A DNA stretch of 64,000 nucleotides from Oleispira sp963933055 (GCA_963933055.1 CAWVSY010000011.1:8767-72766), one strand, 5' to 3'. Positions 1 through 8,904 are shown, counted from the stretch's first letter. The notes: a model not told the origin generated them from the letters alone. Numbers and translations are program-made.

Positions 1-791
1 TAAGCGGCAATAATGCCTTTTGGGCTAATGATGGCCATTTTTCCAATACCGCCATAAACCCCCGCATTATTGTGCTCAACAAGATCTTGAATGAAGGCTA
101 AACTCATATCAACTCCCGCAATCCCTAAGAAACGTCCATTCTTTAGAATAGGGCTAACAAAGCTCGCTAATAAGACATCCTTGCCATCAACCGGGTACAA
201 ATAAGGATCGGTTAAACAATTAATTTTATTTTCTTTGGGGCATAAATAATATTCACCCGCCCTAACGCCATTATCATCGCGGCTTTGATCTTCAAAGCCG
301 ACTAATGGCTCATGCTGTATATTATTTCCTGCTCGATAAGCATAAGGAACAAAGCGACCACGGCCATCACTTGACGTTAAACCATCGTCAATATAACGGC
401 TATCACGCCCATCAAAAGCATCTTCTTCAAAAGCCACATAGACGCCGAGCAGATCACTTTGCTTTTCTAATTGTGTTTTCAATAATGCAATAACATTCAC
501 ACGACCTTGTTCTTCATCTTGATGATTGTTTCGATAAGAGAGAACACTGCCACTGATTGAGGTCGATACCTTATCGGCGGCTAATAATCGTGAAGCGATT
601 TCCGAGGCTTGCAGCTTGCCGGTTGTTAGGATTTGCTGAAGAACATTCTTTTCTAGAATGTCAGAGGATTTGTGAGTTATTTCTTGCTGAGTGTCTGAGT
701 TTTTATTCAGTATCAATAAAATCATCACTAAAGTTACAAACAATATGCTGATACTAGAGAGGGCAATAATCTTAGATCGAATGGAATTCAC
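1..791 (-). CDS. methyl-accepting chemotaxis protein, N-terminal part (runs off the window)
   Basis: Reading from a GTG at 789-791 (GAGGAAG just upstream), the frame is open to base 1. The visible 263 residues start with a short basic segment and one membrane helix (about residues 8-25), followed by a periplasmic domain with the look of a double-Cache (PDC) sensor: a stretch typical of this class ending in FLGIAGVDMSL. Such domains bind small molecules such as amino acids. The HAMP and signalling regions would lie beyond the left edge. A sensor kinase or GGDEF protein with the same sensor cannot be excluded, because the output domain is not visible. Confidence 0.7.
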   Translation of the reverse strand, partial: MNSIRSKIIALSSISILFVTLVMILLILNKNSDTQQEITHKSSDILEKNVLQQILTTGKLQASEIASRLLAADKVSTSISGSVLSYRNNHQDEEQGRVNVIALLKTQLEKQSDLLGVYVAFEEDAFDGRDSRYIDDGLTSSDGRGRFVPYAYRAGNNIQHEPLVGFEDQSRDDNGVRAGEYYLCPKENKINCLTDPYLYPVDGKDVLLASFVSPILKNGRFLGIAGVDMSLAFIQDLVEHNNAGVYGGIGKMAIISPKGIIAA

Positions 792-931
792 GCGTCTTCC
801 TCATGCAGTTATAGAGTAATGATTACTAATAAAGCCTAGTCAAAAGTCTATTTTTTGCACAGCAAAGGGTGAAAACAACTAATAATAAATTAAGAGCCAG
901 TATTCATGAGCACTAAGCAAATCAAATACAA

Positions 932-1855
932 TTATTTACTAGCCGTAAACAGCTGATTTTCTAATGATTGACCTTGTATTATCTGACGATAAGCCACAGA
1001 TTCACTTGCTAACAGCTTTAATAAATCCTGATCGAGTATCGAATTCAAGCGGCGATCATAAGCAATAATAAATTCATCATCCTGTTTTGCACTAACACTT
1101 TCAACAGCTGCCAACTGCAATATTTTGCGATGGATACTATTGTTTTTTTGCTGCAAGCGCAGAGTCAAATAATCTAAGGTCTGCTGAGGTGCACCTTCAG
1201 GTGTGCCAATCGCCTGTAAAGCTTTCAGCTCTCCTTGCTCTAGGTGAATAACCTGTGAACACATTCTTTCCAATTCGGATAAGTTATGAGAACTTACAAT
1301 AAAGGTGGTTTCCGCGGCTAAATCAACGATCTGCTGACGAATATTACGAGCATTTTCCGGATCTAAACCGGCCGTCGGCTCATCTAATAATACTAACTCA
1401 GGAGATCCCATTAAAGCTTGAGCGATAGCGACCCGCTTTTTCATGCCATGACTTAGCGAGGTAATTCTTTCATCATGAACCTCTCGCAGCTGCATCAATT
1501 CTAAAACGCGCAGTGCCTCTTTTTGACTTTCACTATGACTATAGCCCTGAAGTTGAGCAAAATAACTGAGCTGTTTTAACAAACTAAGATGAGGCGTGAA
1601 TAGCGCATCTTGTGGCAAAACCCCCAGGCGGCCAATCAACTCAGAGCTACCCGCGGGCTGCCCCCAGATTTTAGCGCTACCGGAAGTAGCACGTTCATAC
1701 CCGGCCAAAATACTGAACAGAGTACTTTTTCCTGCGCCATTTGGGCCCACTAAGGCAATAGGCTGACCTTTGTGTATTTCAAAACTGACATTATTTAACG
1801 CGCATTTATGGCCATACGATTTAGTTAAATTTTTGCATTCAATGAGCGCAGTCAT
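932..1855 (-). CDS. ABC transporter ATP-binding protein
   Basis: 307-residue ABC-2 type ATPase. Walker A GPNGAGKST is at about 37-45, the signature LSHGMKKR near 133, Walker B LVLLDEP near 155 and the switch His in SSHNLSEL near 190. The last 90 residues form a family-variable C-terminal extension. Its start overlaps the permease gene by 4 bases (1852-1855), so the two are translationally coupled and should form one exporter in the inner membrane. The substrate cannot be read from sequence. Confidence 0.9.
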   Translation of the reverse strand: MTALIECKNLTKSYGHKCALNNVSFEIHKGQPIALVGPNGAGKSTLFSILAGYERATSGSAKIWGQPAGSSELIGRLGVLPQDALFTPHLSLLKQLSYFAQLQGYSHSESQKEALRVLELMQLREVHDERITSLSHGMKKRVAIAQALMGSPELVLLDEPTAGLDPENARNIRQQIVDLAAETTFIVSSHNLSELERMCSQVIHLEQGELKALQAIGTPEGAPQQTLDYLTLRLQQKNNSIHRKILQLAAVESVSAKQDDEFIIAYDRRLNSILDQDLLKLLASESVAYRQIIQGQSLENQLFTASK

Positions 1856-2670
1856 ATCGCTTGCCTTTTAAATAAGCCATACCCTAAAACAAGGAAACAG
1901 ATACTTTGTAAGATGGGAATCCATGACAATAACAATGCATTATTAGGTAACAATTTCGCCATTTGTGAAATTTGAACACCGGGTACGCCATAATTTAGAA
2001 AAGATATAAATGAAAAATCAAAGGCTAATGCGTTAATAAGAATACTTGCTAATACAAAAATAATAATGGCTACTAAAATGGCTATTCGCACTGAATTCAT
2101 TACAACAGACAACAAGCTCATTAATGCAACGCAGGGGCTAATGACCAGCATTAAATTTAACAGCAACAAAGGTAAAATCAGCAACCCATCTAACCAAAGT
2201 GAGGCATTGTTCATCACCAGTAAAAAGTACGTAATCGCTAACGTCGCAAGTAAGAAACACATCTGCACAGCCATATGGCCAAGAAACCGACCAAAGAAAA
2301 TCTCACCCCGAGCGCAACGCAAGGTTAAAAATCTCAGCCCACCACGCTGGCGCTCAGAGATCATTTGATCCGCCGACATTAATAAACTGAATAATGGGAA
2401 AGAATACAAAGCGACTGCCCAATAAACAGCGAGTTCAGGCAATGACCAATTGTATAATGATTCCAACCCCAGCCAGCCTAACGCCGCCACCATTAATGAA
2501 CCTTGATCTGGATTACTCATCGCCTCAGCAGCGAATTGAATCGGGGAAAATAAAAGCCAAATCCAAGTGAGAATAAATACACCAGAAATAAATACCCCGC
2601 CTTTACTTGCAAAAGAACCGAGTAATTCTTGCTTGGCAATAAGCCAAACCTGCATACCATTAGCTTTCAT
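1852..2670 (-). CDS. ABC-2 type transporter permease
   Basis: 272-residue hydrophobic protein with about six membrane helices and an N-terminal cytoplasmic helix before the first segment (about residues 22-45). A cytoplasmic loop, SADQMISERQRGGLRFL near 97-113, resembles the coupling region of NosY/Gld-type ABC-2 permeases. It is first in a two-gene operon with the ATPase. No accessory periplasmic or outer-membrane partner is adjacent, so this may be a simple export or membrane-maintenance pair; substrate unknown. Confidence 0.85.
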   Translation of the reverse strand: MKANGMQVWLIAKQELLGSFASKGGVFISGVFILTWIWLLFSPIQFAAEAMSNPDQGSLMVAALGWLGLESLYNWSLPELAVYWAVALYSFPLFSLLMSADQMISERQRGGLRFLTLRCARGEIFFGRFLGHMAVQMCFLLATLAITYFLLVMNNASLWLDGLLILPLLLLNLMLVISPCVALMSLLSVVMNSVRIAILVAIIIFVLASILINALAFDFSFISFLNYGVPGVQISQMAKLLPNNALLLSWIPILQSICFLVLGYGLFKRQAI

Positions 2671-2738
2671 AATTGTGATTCATAATTAAGTGTAATACGT
2701 TGGACAAGTTGAAATAAAGACTCACTTTATCTCGGGCG

Positions 2739-3527
2739 TTAACGATAACGCAATAGAAAAGGCTGTAATAGTTTTTTTACGGCATCACTATGCACATTGT
2801 ATTGTTGAAATTTATTTAACCTTTTAATCAACGGCTCAATATCGTTGGGAGAAGTATTGTTCTGATTCTGGCCACGTTCGAATTCAAGAACGGCGACCTT
2901 AGGGTCATGCTTTTCAGTTTCTGCAATATCCGTTTGACTGACTAAACGAAAGCCTTGTGCATTGGCTTGCGCGCATACGTCATCCAGCGCAATAAGTGGC
3001 AATAACAAAAAAGCCCTGCCCGCAGGTGATAAAAGAGTATCAATACTGGTCATTAAATCATAAAAAGATAAAGCGTCAGTATGGCGTGCTAAGTGACGCA
3101 AAGGGTTATTGACTGATGTTTTACTTTGCTGCGCAAAAAAAGGCGGGTTACAAATAATCAAATCGTAATCAGGCTGCTGATTCAATGTATGACCACCAGC
3201 AAAACTTTGAATATCTTGTTCGATTAATCGAAGCTGCTTTGACCAAGGGCTACACTCAAAATTTTCACGCGCCTCTTCAGCCGCTTCTTGAGTTAATTCT
3301 ACCGCCGTAATTATGTCGACTATTGAATGTTTTAATAGCGATTGATCTAGCGCATTAATCTTCTGCGCCTGCATCAAAGAAAGGATGCCCGTCCCTGCGC
3401 CAATATCAAGAATGCGTTTACTATCGGCTAGTGGAATTAAAGCACCAAAAAGCAAGCTATCTGAACAAATTTTCATGCCTGATCGCGACTGATTAATAGC
3501 AAATTGCTGTAAACGAAAAATAGACAT
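2739..3527 (-). CDS. trmN: tRNA1(Val) (adenine(37)-N6)-methyltransferase
   Basis: 262 residues, close to the usual 245-250 of the YfiC/TrmN6 family. The N-terminal FRLQQFAINQ..GMKICSDSLLFGA is characteristic. The SAM-binding motif I, DIGAGTG, is at about 41-47 and the N6-adenine methyltransferase motif NPPF is near 127. Known family role: methylation of A37 in tRNA1(Val) in the cytoplasm. The gene is monocistronic or read together with the small Cys protein located 19 bases upstream on the same strand. Confidence 0.9.
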   Translation of the reverse strand: MSIFRLQQFAINQSRSGMKICSDSLLFGALIPLADSKRILDIGAGTGILSLMQAQKINALDQSLLKHSIVDIITAVELTQEAAEEARENFECSPWSKQLRLIEQDIQSFAGGHTLNQQPDYDLIICNPPFFAQQSKTSVNNPLRHLARHTDALSFYDLMTSIDTLLSPAGRAFLLLPLIALDDVCAQANAQGFRLVSQTDIAETEKHDPKVAVLEFERGQNQNNTSPNDIEPLIKRLNKFQQYNVHSDAVKKLLQPFLLRYR

Positions 3528-3546
3528 ATGTTACTTCATATCAAGA

Positions 3547-3795
3547 TCAAAAAAGCTCAATTTCAAATTCTTTATCCATCGCGTCTTTTGCGGGGGCTCT
3601 AGAATTTCTTTCCATCAATACCAAATCCAACAATTCATTGAATTGAAGATCATCAAGTTCAGCAATGTTAAGTCCCTGAAAAATTCTTTCAGAAGTCAGC
3701 CGAGTTTGATAGCAAACCTCATGAGCGGGGCCGATACCTGGAACAGTAATAGGGCTTCCTCCTAAAACGATTTTTTTACAGTAGTTACAGCGCAT
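3547..3795 (-). CDS. small Cys-containing hypothetical protein
   Basis: 82 residues. It opens with CNYCKKIV, followed about 20 residues later by HEVC, which together could form a single zinc site (C-x2-C...H-x2-C). The second half is acidic and helical (LDDLQFNELLDLVLMERNSR). The function is not recognised. It lies 19 bases upstream of trmN on the same strand and may share its transcript. The organised Cys/His spacing argues that it is a real gene. Confidence 0.65.
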   Translation of the reverse strand: MRCNYCKKIVLGGSPITVPGIGPAHEVCYQTRLTSERIFQGLNIAELDDLQFNELLDLVLMERNSRAPAKDAMDKEFEIELF

Positions 3796-3969
3796 TCTAA
3801 TCTCGATAATTAATAAGTAGGCGCATTATATCCATATTAAACGCTCATTCAACAAAGCATCAGACGCTATTAACTAAAAATAATTAAGCACCTAAAAAAA
3901 CCCACCAGAAAATACACAACTCATTGTTTTATAAAGATTTTTTTATTTATTACCAAGTATTATTTTTTG

Positions 3970-5493
3970 TTACATAGCGTATTTTAAGGCATGAAAGACC
4001 CAGTGTTGCTCAAGCGTTCCTGAAAATAATTGTGCCTGCGGCCCTATGGCATAAAGCGCTACATCTTCGCCACCATGCGTCTCATAATCCATCGGTACAA
4101 GCGCGAGCTGTTGATAATTAGGCTGCTGAACCTCTTCGTAGCCAATCATACTGTGTTTATCGCTATGTGCACTTGCACCTGGACCATCACGATAAGTAAG
4201 TGAGGTATAAGTATTTCCCTCAAGATCAAGCGCTGCTTCCTTTTTAGGGTGACCGTCATAATCGTTCTCAACCACATAACCCAAGATCGGATTGCCGCGA
4301 GTAGCATAACCAGAAAGCGTTAAAGTATGGCTATGATCAGCAGTCACAACAATTAAGGTATCTTTAATATCTACCTGCGTCATTAACCACGCAACCGTCT
4401 CATGCAATTCTTGAGTTTCTGTTAACGCTTTATAAGCTCGGCCTTCATGATGGCCATGGTCTATTCTTCCAGCTTCAATGATCAGTGCATAGCCTTTATC
4501 ATTGCTCCGCACACGGCTCAGCGCCGCCGCCGTCATTTGCTGCAATGAAGGTTGATGATCGGGTCGCTGATAGGCATACGATAAATGTGAATTAGAAAAC
4601 AAACCTAATAAAGGTTTGGGTTCAATAGGCAGCTGATGTAATTCAGCCAAGGTTTCAACGTATTCGCCGCCTTGCTGCTGCCACTGCTGAATCAGATTTT
4701 TACCATCTAAGCGCTTTCCACCCTCTATAGTCGGTAAAAAATGACGACGCCCACCCCCTAAAATAATATCGACCGCCTGGTTATTACGACTGCCCTCTAT
4801 CAGCTGAGAGGCAATATCTAAACAGCCCATCTCTTTTGCAACTTGAGGCATCGCATCATCACTCTCCCAATTACGATCAACACTATGAGCATACGTCGTT
4901 GCAGGTGTTGCATGCGTGATGCGCGCCGTTGTGACCACGGCCGTCGACTTTCCTTTCGCTTTAGCAATATCAAGTAACGTCGGTAGCTTTTTATCTTGCA
5001 GGGTCATCGAAGCGCAATCACCCCGAGACACTGACGCGGGTAAGCTTATGATGCCTTCATCGGTTTTCATCCCTGTCATCAGTGCCGACATGGTTCCGGC
5101 AGAGTCAGGCGTTTGCAGATCAACATTATACGTTTTTATCAGTGCGGTATGAGGAAAGTCCTCAAAACTGAGAGAAAACTCTTCTCCAAGCTGACCCTTT
5201 TCTTGGCCGACAAAAATACGAGACGCTGTTAATGTGCTCACCCCCATGCCATCACCCAATATAAAAATGATGTTTTTGGCTTTACCATCAAGGTCTAGCT
5301 TAGCTTCCGCCTCTAGCAGCCGCTTGCGCTGTGCAACCGTTTTTTTACCTTGCTCAAACCAATACTGTGAACGACTGTTCGCATTTCTCTCAGTATCCTC
5401 TGAACTGCAGCCGGTTAAACATACAGACACTAAGAAAGTGATCAATGAAAGGGAAATATACGGAAGTATGAATAAAGAACTATTCGTTTTCAT
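3970..5493 (-). CDS. alkaline phosphatase (PhoA type), lipoprotein
   Basis: 507 residues. A signal peptide ends in the lipobox LTGC (Cys about 29), so the enzyme should be lipid-anchored. PhoA-superfamily motifs are complete: GDGMG (metal), PDSAGT with the nucleophilic Ser, THATPA, AGRIDHGHHEGR, TADHSHT and the C-terminal ETHGGEDV. His occupies the positions equivalent to E. coli Asp153 (in THATPA) and Lys328 (in IDHGHH), as in many non-enteric alkaline phosphatases. It releases phosphate from monoesters outside the cytoplasm. It is the second gene of a tandem pair, with a 4-base ATGA overlap to its upstream paralogue. Confidence 0.92.
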   Translation of the reverse strand: MKTNSSLFILPYISLSLITFLVSVCLTGCSSEDTERNANSRSQYWFEQGKKTVAQRKRLLEAEAKLDLDGKAKNIIFILGDGMGVSTLTASRIFVGQEKGQLGEEFSLSFEDFPHTALIKTYNVDLQTPDSAGTMSALMTGMKTDEGIISLPASVSRGDCASMTLQDKKLPTLLDIAKAKGKSTAVVTTARITHATPATTYAHSVDRNWESDDAMPQVAKEMGCLDIASQLIEGSRNNQAVDIILGGGRRHFLPTIEGGKRLDGKNLIQQWQQQGGEYVETLAELHQLPIEPKPLLGLFSNSHLSYAYQRPDHQPSLQQMTAAALSRVRSNDKGYALIIEAGRIDHGHHEGRAYKALTETQELHETVAWLMTQVDIKDTLIVVTADHSHTLTLSGYATRGNPILGYVVENDYDGHPKKEAALDLEGNTYTSLTYRDGPGASAHSDKHSMIGYEEVQQPNYQQLALVPMDYETHGGEDVALYAIGPQAQLFSGTLEQHWVFHALKYAM

Positions 5494-6974
5494 TTTTTAA
5501 TCCCTTCAAGAGCGTGCAATACCGTATGGAAGATTTCATGTTGCTCCATCAGTCCCGAAAACAAAAAAGCACCAGGGCCTTTAGCATGTAATGCGACATC
5601 ATCACTACCATGGGTTTCTGTATCCAACGGTACTGCTACGCCTTGATGAAAATCAACATTCTCACTCATCTCAACATCGCTCTCAGCTGCCGTAAGTTGA
5701 CGCCCATGAGCTCGGCCATTGGCATAACCTAGCGTGGTATAAGGTAAACCATCATTGGCGAGCACTATTTCATCTTTTTGATTTTTTGATATACCCAGTA
5801 TGGGATTACCACGTTTAGGGTAACCTGCCATGGTAAATGTATGGCTATGATCTGCCGTAACAATAATCAACGTATCGTCATCGGCCGTCATTTCATCGGC
5901 GAGTTTCACGGCATCTGCCAGCGCCGCTGTTTCTGCTAGAGCGCGAGCGGCATTTCCTTTGTGATGAGCATGGTCAATGCGCGCACCTTCTATGATTAAT
6001 AAATACCCTGTTGCGCGACGTTGAAAATATTGAATCGAGCTTTCAGTCATTTGTACAAGCGTCGGCTGTTTAGCCATCTGTTTTTTAGACCGTGTTAACT
6101 CAAAGGCAAGATGATCATTAGCAAAGACTCCTAAAATCGGCTCGCTCTGAGGCTCTAATGTTAACGCCTGCAACTGCTGGCGATTGGTCAATAACCGTCC
6201 TTGAGGAAATTGCTGCTTAAAGTCTGAATAGTAGCCCTCAAGTAAAGAGCTGCCTCCACCCAAAGCCAAATCCAACCCCAGAGGAAAAGCAGAATGAATG
6301 AGTTGCTTAGCAATAGAATCACAACCGTACCAATATGCATTTGGGTAGCGCGTATAATCGCCTTCCCAATAGCGTTCTGGGCTATGAGCATACGTTGCCG
6401 CTGGTGTAGCATGAGTAAGCCTCGCGGTTGATACAATACCCGTATCAAAACCCTGCTTATGACCCCACTCTAGCAGTGTTTGCTGATGATGTTGCTGGCT
6501 GCCTTTGCAATCACCTCGATTCTGCTCTGGGCCCATACTGATTAATCCTGCTCGGGTTTTTACCCCGGTCATAATCGCGCTCATAGTCCCTGCGGAATCA
6601 GGTGTTTGTTGATTGGTATTATAGGTTTTGATTAATGCCGTATGTGGAAAAGTTTCGAAATGCAAAAAGTGCTCTTCCCCTAACATTCCTTGCTGCTGAC
6701 CTTGCCAAATTCTTGCCGCGGTTAGTGTTGTAATACTCATACCATCACCTACAAATAAGATGACATTTTTAGCTCGAGATTGACGATCGTGACCCTTGTC
6801 AGCCGCGAACGCGGTGAGTTTGTTTTGCAGCCATTCATTGCCCTGCTGATACCAAACATTCTGGTCATTATGATTTTTTGCATCTGCCGCAACGGTATTA
6901 GAAGCAAGATTAGGGAGCGCAAGAAAGACGAATAAGAAGATAACGCTAAATCGAAGACACCGCATGAAAAACAA
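5490..6974 (-). CDS. alkaline phosphatase (PhoA type), secreted
   Basis: 494 residues, paralogue of the downstream gene. It has a standard signal peptide (hydrophobic to about residue 25, then NLASNTVAA) without a lipobox, so it should be soluble in the periplasm or exported. It shows DGMS, PDSAGT with the catalytic Ser, THATPA, GARIDHAHHKG, TADHSHT and ETHGSDDV. The start could be the first Met or the fourth codon (MRCL). With its partner it forms a two-gene phosphate-scavenging unit with one soluble and one anchored enzyme. A PhoB site was looked for upstream but only a weak match was seen. Confidence 0.92.
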   Translation of the reverse strand: MFFMRCLRFSVIFLFVFLALPNLASNTVAADAKNHNDQNVWYQQGNEWLQNKLTAFAADKGHDRQSRAKNVILFVGDGMSITTLTAARIWQGQQQGMLGEEHFLHFETFPHTALIKTYNTNQQTPDSAGTMSAIMTGVKTRAGLISMGPEQNRGDCKGSQQHHQQTLLEWGHKQGFDTGIVSTARLTHATPAATYAHSPERYWEGDYTRYPNAYWYGCDSIAKQLIHSAFPLGLDLALGGGSSLLEGYYSDFKQQFPQGRLLTNRQQLQALTLEPQSEPILGVFANDHLAFELTRSKKQMAKQPTLVQMTESSIQYFQRRATGYLLIIEGARIDHAHHKGNAARALAETAALADAVKLADEMTADDDTLIIVTADHSHTFTMAGYPKRGNPILGISKNQKDEIVLANDGLPYTTLGYANGRAHGRQLTAAESDVEMSENVDFHQGVAVPLDTETHGSDDVALHAKGPGAFLFSGLMEQHEIFHTVLHALEGIKK

Positions 6975-7083
6975 CTCAAAATTGATTATGCGGTCATTAT
7001 GAAGGTTTTTAGAGGATTTAAAATAAAAAAGGGGCCATCAAAAAAAATATTGAGGCCCAAACAAGGTACTCAGTAGAAATCAA

Positions 7084-7245
7084 TTAATGCTTTGCGGGCT
7101 TTACCGGCTTAGTAGGTTTTGAACCAGGTGCGCCAGTCCCTTTTTTGGCAATATCATTTTTAATAACAGCATAAAAACCGTAAAAGAAAACACAGGCTAA
7201 AAATACAATTAGCAAACCAGAAAATACAACTTCATCCATATACAT
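7084..7245 (-). CDS. 53-residue single-pass membrane protein
   Basis: A small open frame preceded by AGAGGG eight bases before the ATG. Residues 6-28 form one hydrophobic helix (SGLLIVFLACVFFYGFYAV), followed by a basic, Gly/Pro/Lys-rich tail ending PVKPAKH. Size and layout recall small subunits such as CcoQ or DUF3149-type proteins, but I cannot assign it. Two perfect FNR boxes lie upstream, at -41.5 and -91.5 from the inferred start site near 7313, which argues for expression under oxygen limitation. Confidence 0.65.
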   Translation of the reverse strand: MYMDEVVFSGLLIVFLACVFFYGFYAVIKNDIAKKGTGAPGSKPTKPVKPAKH

Positions 7246-7320
7246 AACGAGTCCCTCTTTATTTGTTTTGAAATAATAACGACCAAATAGGCGTTATTAA
7301 TTAATAATTTTGATGTATTT

Positions 7321-7326
7321 AGATTA
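7321..7326 (-). promoter_or_regulatory. inferred -10 element of the small membrane protein gene
   Basis: On the minus strand the hexamer TAATCT lies at -13 to -8 if the FNR box at 7348-7361 is centred at -41.5. This is the usual geometry of a class II FNR-activated promoter. The start site near 7313 is inferred. Confidence 0.4.
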
Positions 7327-7347
7327 GCAAGGAACCCAATAATGATT

Positions 7348-7361
7348 TTGATGTGGATCAA
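7348..7361 (-). promoter_or_regulatory. FNR/Anr box, proximal
   Basis: TTGATGTGGATCAA is a perfect match to the FNR consensus TTGAT-N4-ATCAA. It lies 103 bases upstream of the 53-residue membrane protein start and fits a class II position. Confidence 0.8.
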
Positions 7362-7397
7362 TTTTTAATTCTAGTATTGAGAATGGGCACAATAATG

Positions 7398-7411
7398 TTG
7401 ATCTAAATCAA
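7398..7411 (-). promoter_or_regulatory. FNR/Anr box, distal
   Basis: TTGATCTAAATCAA is a second perfect FNR consensus, exactly 50 bases from the first and so roughly on the same helical face. At about -91.5 it would be a class I position for the same promoter. No plus-strand gene follows it. Confidence 0.8.
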
Positions 7412-7479
7412 ATAAGAAAAACAACGAAGGAATAAAAGAAGGGAGAATTGCTACTAACAATGAATATAGAGAAAATACG

Positions 7480-7511
7480 AAAGAGACCTGAGTTCAATTC
7501 AGGCCTCTTTT
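7480..7511. terminator. bidirectional hairpin terminator
   Basis: Twelve-base stem AAAGAGACCTGA / TCAGGCCTCTTT with a 7-base loop. In the minus-strand transcript the single mismatch becomes a G-U pair, and it would end the regulator gene whose stop is 82 bases upstream. On the plus strand it is followed by a short T run. Confidence 0.65.
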
Positions 7512-7592
7512 CAAAAAGACATTTTAATAAAGAAATTTAAAATTGGAGGTGTTAAAGCGCCGCTCATTATTTAGAAAAAGTCTGCTAAATAA

Positions 7593-8288
7593 TTATGACA
7601 GCTTTGACAAACGATACCGCAATTGTCTTGGTGTTAGCCCAAGAATCTTAGCCGCCATGGTTTTATTACCACCACATTTCGCAACGGTTTCTTGAATCTG
7701 ATCCAAATCACTCTCATTAACACGTTGATAAGGACGCGAGTATAAGGTTTGAAAATTTGGAATAACCTGAGTAGCCATTATATGTGCAAGTTGAGAGCAG
7801 ATAAACCACAGCTCTTGCAACGGTAAATTACCCGCCACCACATGCCGTAAATCCAATACCAACACGGCTAAAGTTGATTGACGAATGCGCAAAGGTACCA
7901 GCAGACAGTGATCTCGATGACTAAAATCGATCGGTGATAATGCTTCTCGATTAAAAGCTTCCGGGCGTTCTGATCCTTCTCTTATCAATAAGATAGAGCC
8001 AGATTCAAAAACCCGAAGTAATGAATGCTGCACGGTAAAACTGTAAACACCATTAACGACTTGGCGTGAACAATATTTCGCTTGAAAACGATTATTCGCA
8101 TCAGGAACAGCAATACTGACATTATCGATACTGGTGACATCAACCATGAGTTTTAATAGCTGCTTAATTGTTTGCTCATCATTCTGACGACTTTCTAAAA
8201 CAGTACTTAACTGTGACATCCAGTCTTCAGGGATAGTCATTTTATTGTGGCTATGACGATAATTTTGAATCTTGGCTACATCATACAT
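7593..8288 (-). CDS. GAF-domain regulator with Fis-type helix-turn-helix, no AAA+ domain
   Basis: 231 residues from the ATG at 8288, chosen because GGAGGT lies 7 bases upstream; a GTG three codons earlier is less likely. Residues about 40-170 look like a GAF domain. Residues 190-231 (ESDLDQIQETVAKCGGNKT...TPRQLRYRLSK) match the C-terminal DNA-binding region of NifA/NorR-type sigma-54 activators. The central ATPase domain normally between them is absent, so it cannot activate sigma-54 polymerase in the usual way and may act as a simple repressor or activator. The ligand is unknown. A 9-base inverted repeat overlaps its stop codon (7566-7574/7585-7593). Confidence 0.75.
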   Translation of the reverse strand: MYDVAKIQNYRHSHNKMTIPEDWMSQLSTVLESRQNDEQTIKQLLKLMVDVTSIDNVSIAVPDANNRFQAKYCSRQVVNGVYSFTVQHSLLRVFESGSILLIREGSERPEAFNREALSPIDFSHRDHCLLVPLRIRQSTLAVLVLDLRHVVAGNLPLQELWFICSQLAHIMATQVIPNFQTLYSRPYQRVNESDLDQIQETVAKCGGNKTMAAKILGLTPRQLRYRLSKLS

Positions 8289-8457
8289 AAGGTTCACCTC
8301 CGTTAGTGATAAACCTTATATGGCAACAATCATACCAATTCATAAATCATTGATATTACTGATAATATAAGCCAGAAAATGATCTAAAACGAAGCGAAAC
8401 GCCTCCTTTTAAATCATAAAATACCTGCAAGCCCTAATAAAGTGCAGCTTTAAAGCA

Positions 8458-8892
8458 CTACGCTACGCCAGGATCGTTGTTTGGCAAATACTCTTTTTTC
8501 AACCAAGTAGAAAACGCTCGGCAGGCATCTTGGCTAGTGAAAATGCCCGCCAATCGTCCTTCTCTTAATACAATAGCAGCGTCCCACGCATCGGCTACCA
8601 TGTTATCTAAAACGTCATCTAAGCGCGTATGCAAATCTACCAAATAAATCCTTCTTCGACAGATATCACCCACCGTTAATTCGGTAAATTCTGTCTCTCG
8701 GTGCCCAGGCATTTGAGCAAGCTTTATATCGGCCGTTGAAAGCAACCCTACCACCTCATGATTCACAACCACGGGAAGGTGGTGATAATTCTTTTCTGCC
8801 ATCAAACTGATGGCATCCGTAATTAAAGTAGACTCATCAACAAGCTGAGGAAAGGGGGTCATTACCTCAGTCAAGATTGGCATATGGCGCAT
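8458..8892 (-). CDS. CBS-domain pair protein
   Basis: 144 residues made of two CBS motifs (about 8-62 and 72-130), with typical segments such as LPVVVNHEVVGLLSTADIK and AIVLREGRLAGIFTSQDACRAF. CBS pairs bind adenosine nucleotides and usually regulate a partner. AAGGAG lies 8 bases before the ATG. It follows the DUF4404 gene by 12 bases on the same strand, so the two are probably co-transcribed. The partner is not evident. Confidence 0.85.
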   Translation of the reverse strand: MRHMPILTEVMTPFPQLVDESTLITDAISLMAEKNYHHLPVVVNHEVVGLLSTADIKLAQMPGHRETEFTELTVGDICRRRIYLVDLHTRLDDVLDNMVADAWDAAIVLREGRLAGIFTSQDACRAFSTWLKKEYLPNNDPGVA

Positions 8893-8904
8893 ATTACAAG
8901 CTCC

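Noticed and set aside
305..751. Two plus-strand open frames of 62 and 64 codons at the left end
   Set aside because: They lie opposite the chemoreceptor sensor domain, whose minus-strand frame is open throughout and has domain similarity.
2066..2368. 100-codon plus-strand open frame within the ABC permease gene
   Set aside because: Shadow of a membrane protein gene, with no ribosome site and no recognisable domain.
6990..7020. Pho-box-like pair of CAT repeats 11 bases apart upstream of the alkaline phosphatases
   Set aside because: Only the CAT cores match; the rest of the heptamers diverge from the consensus.
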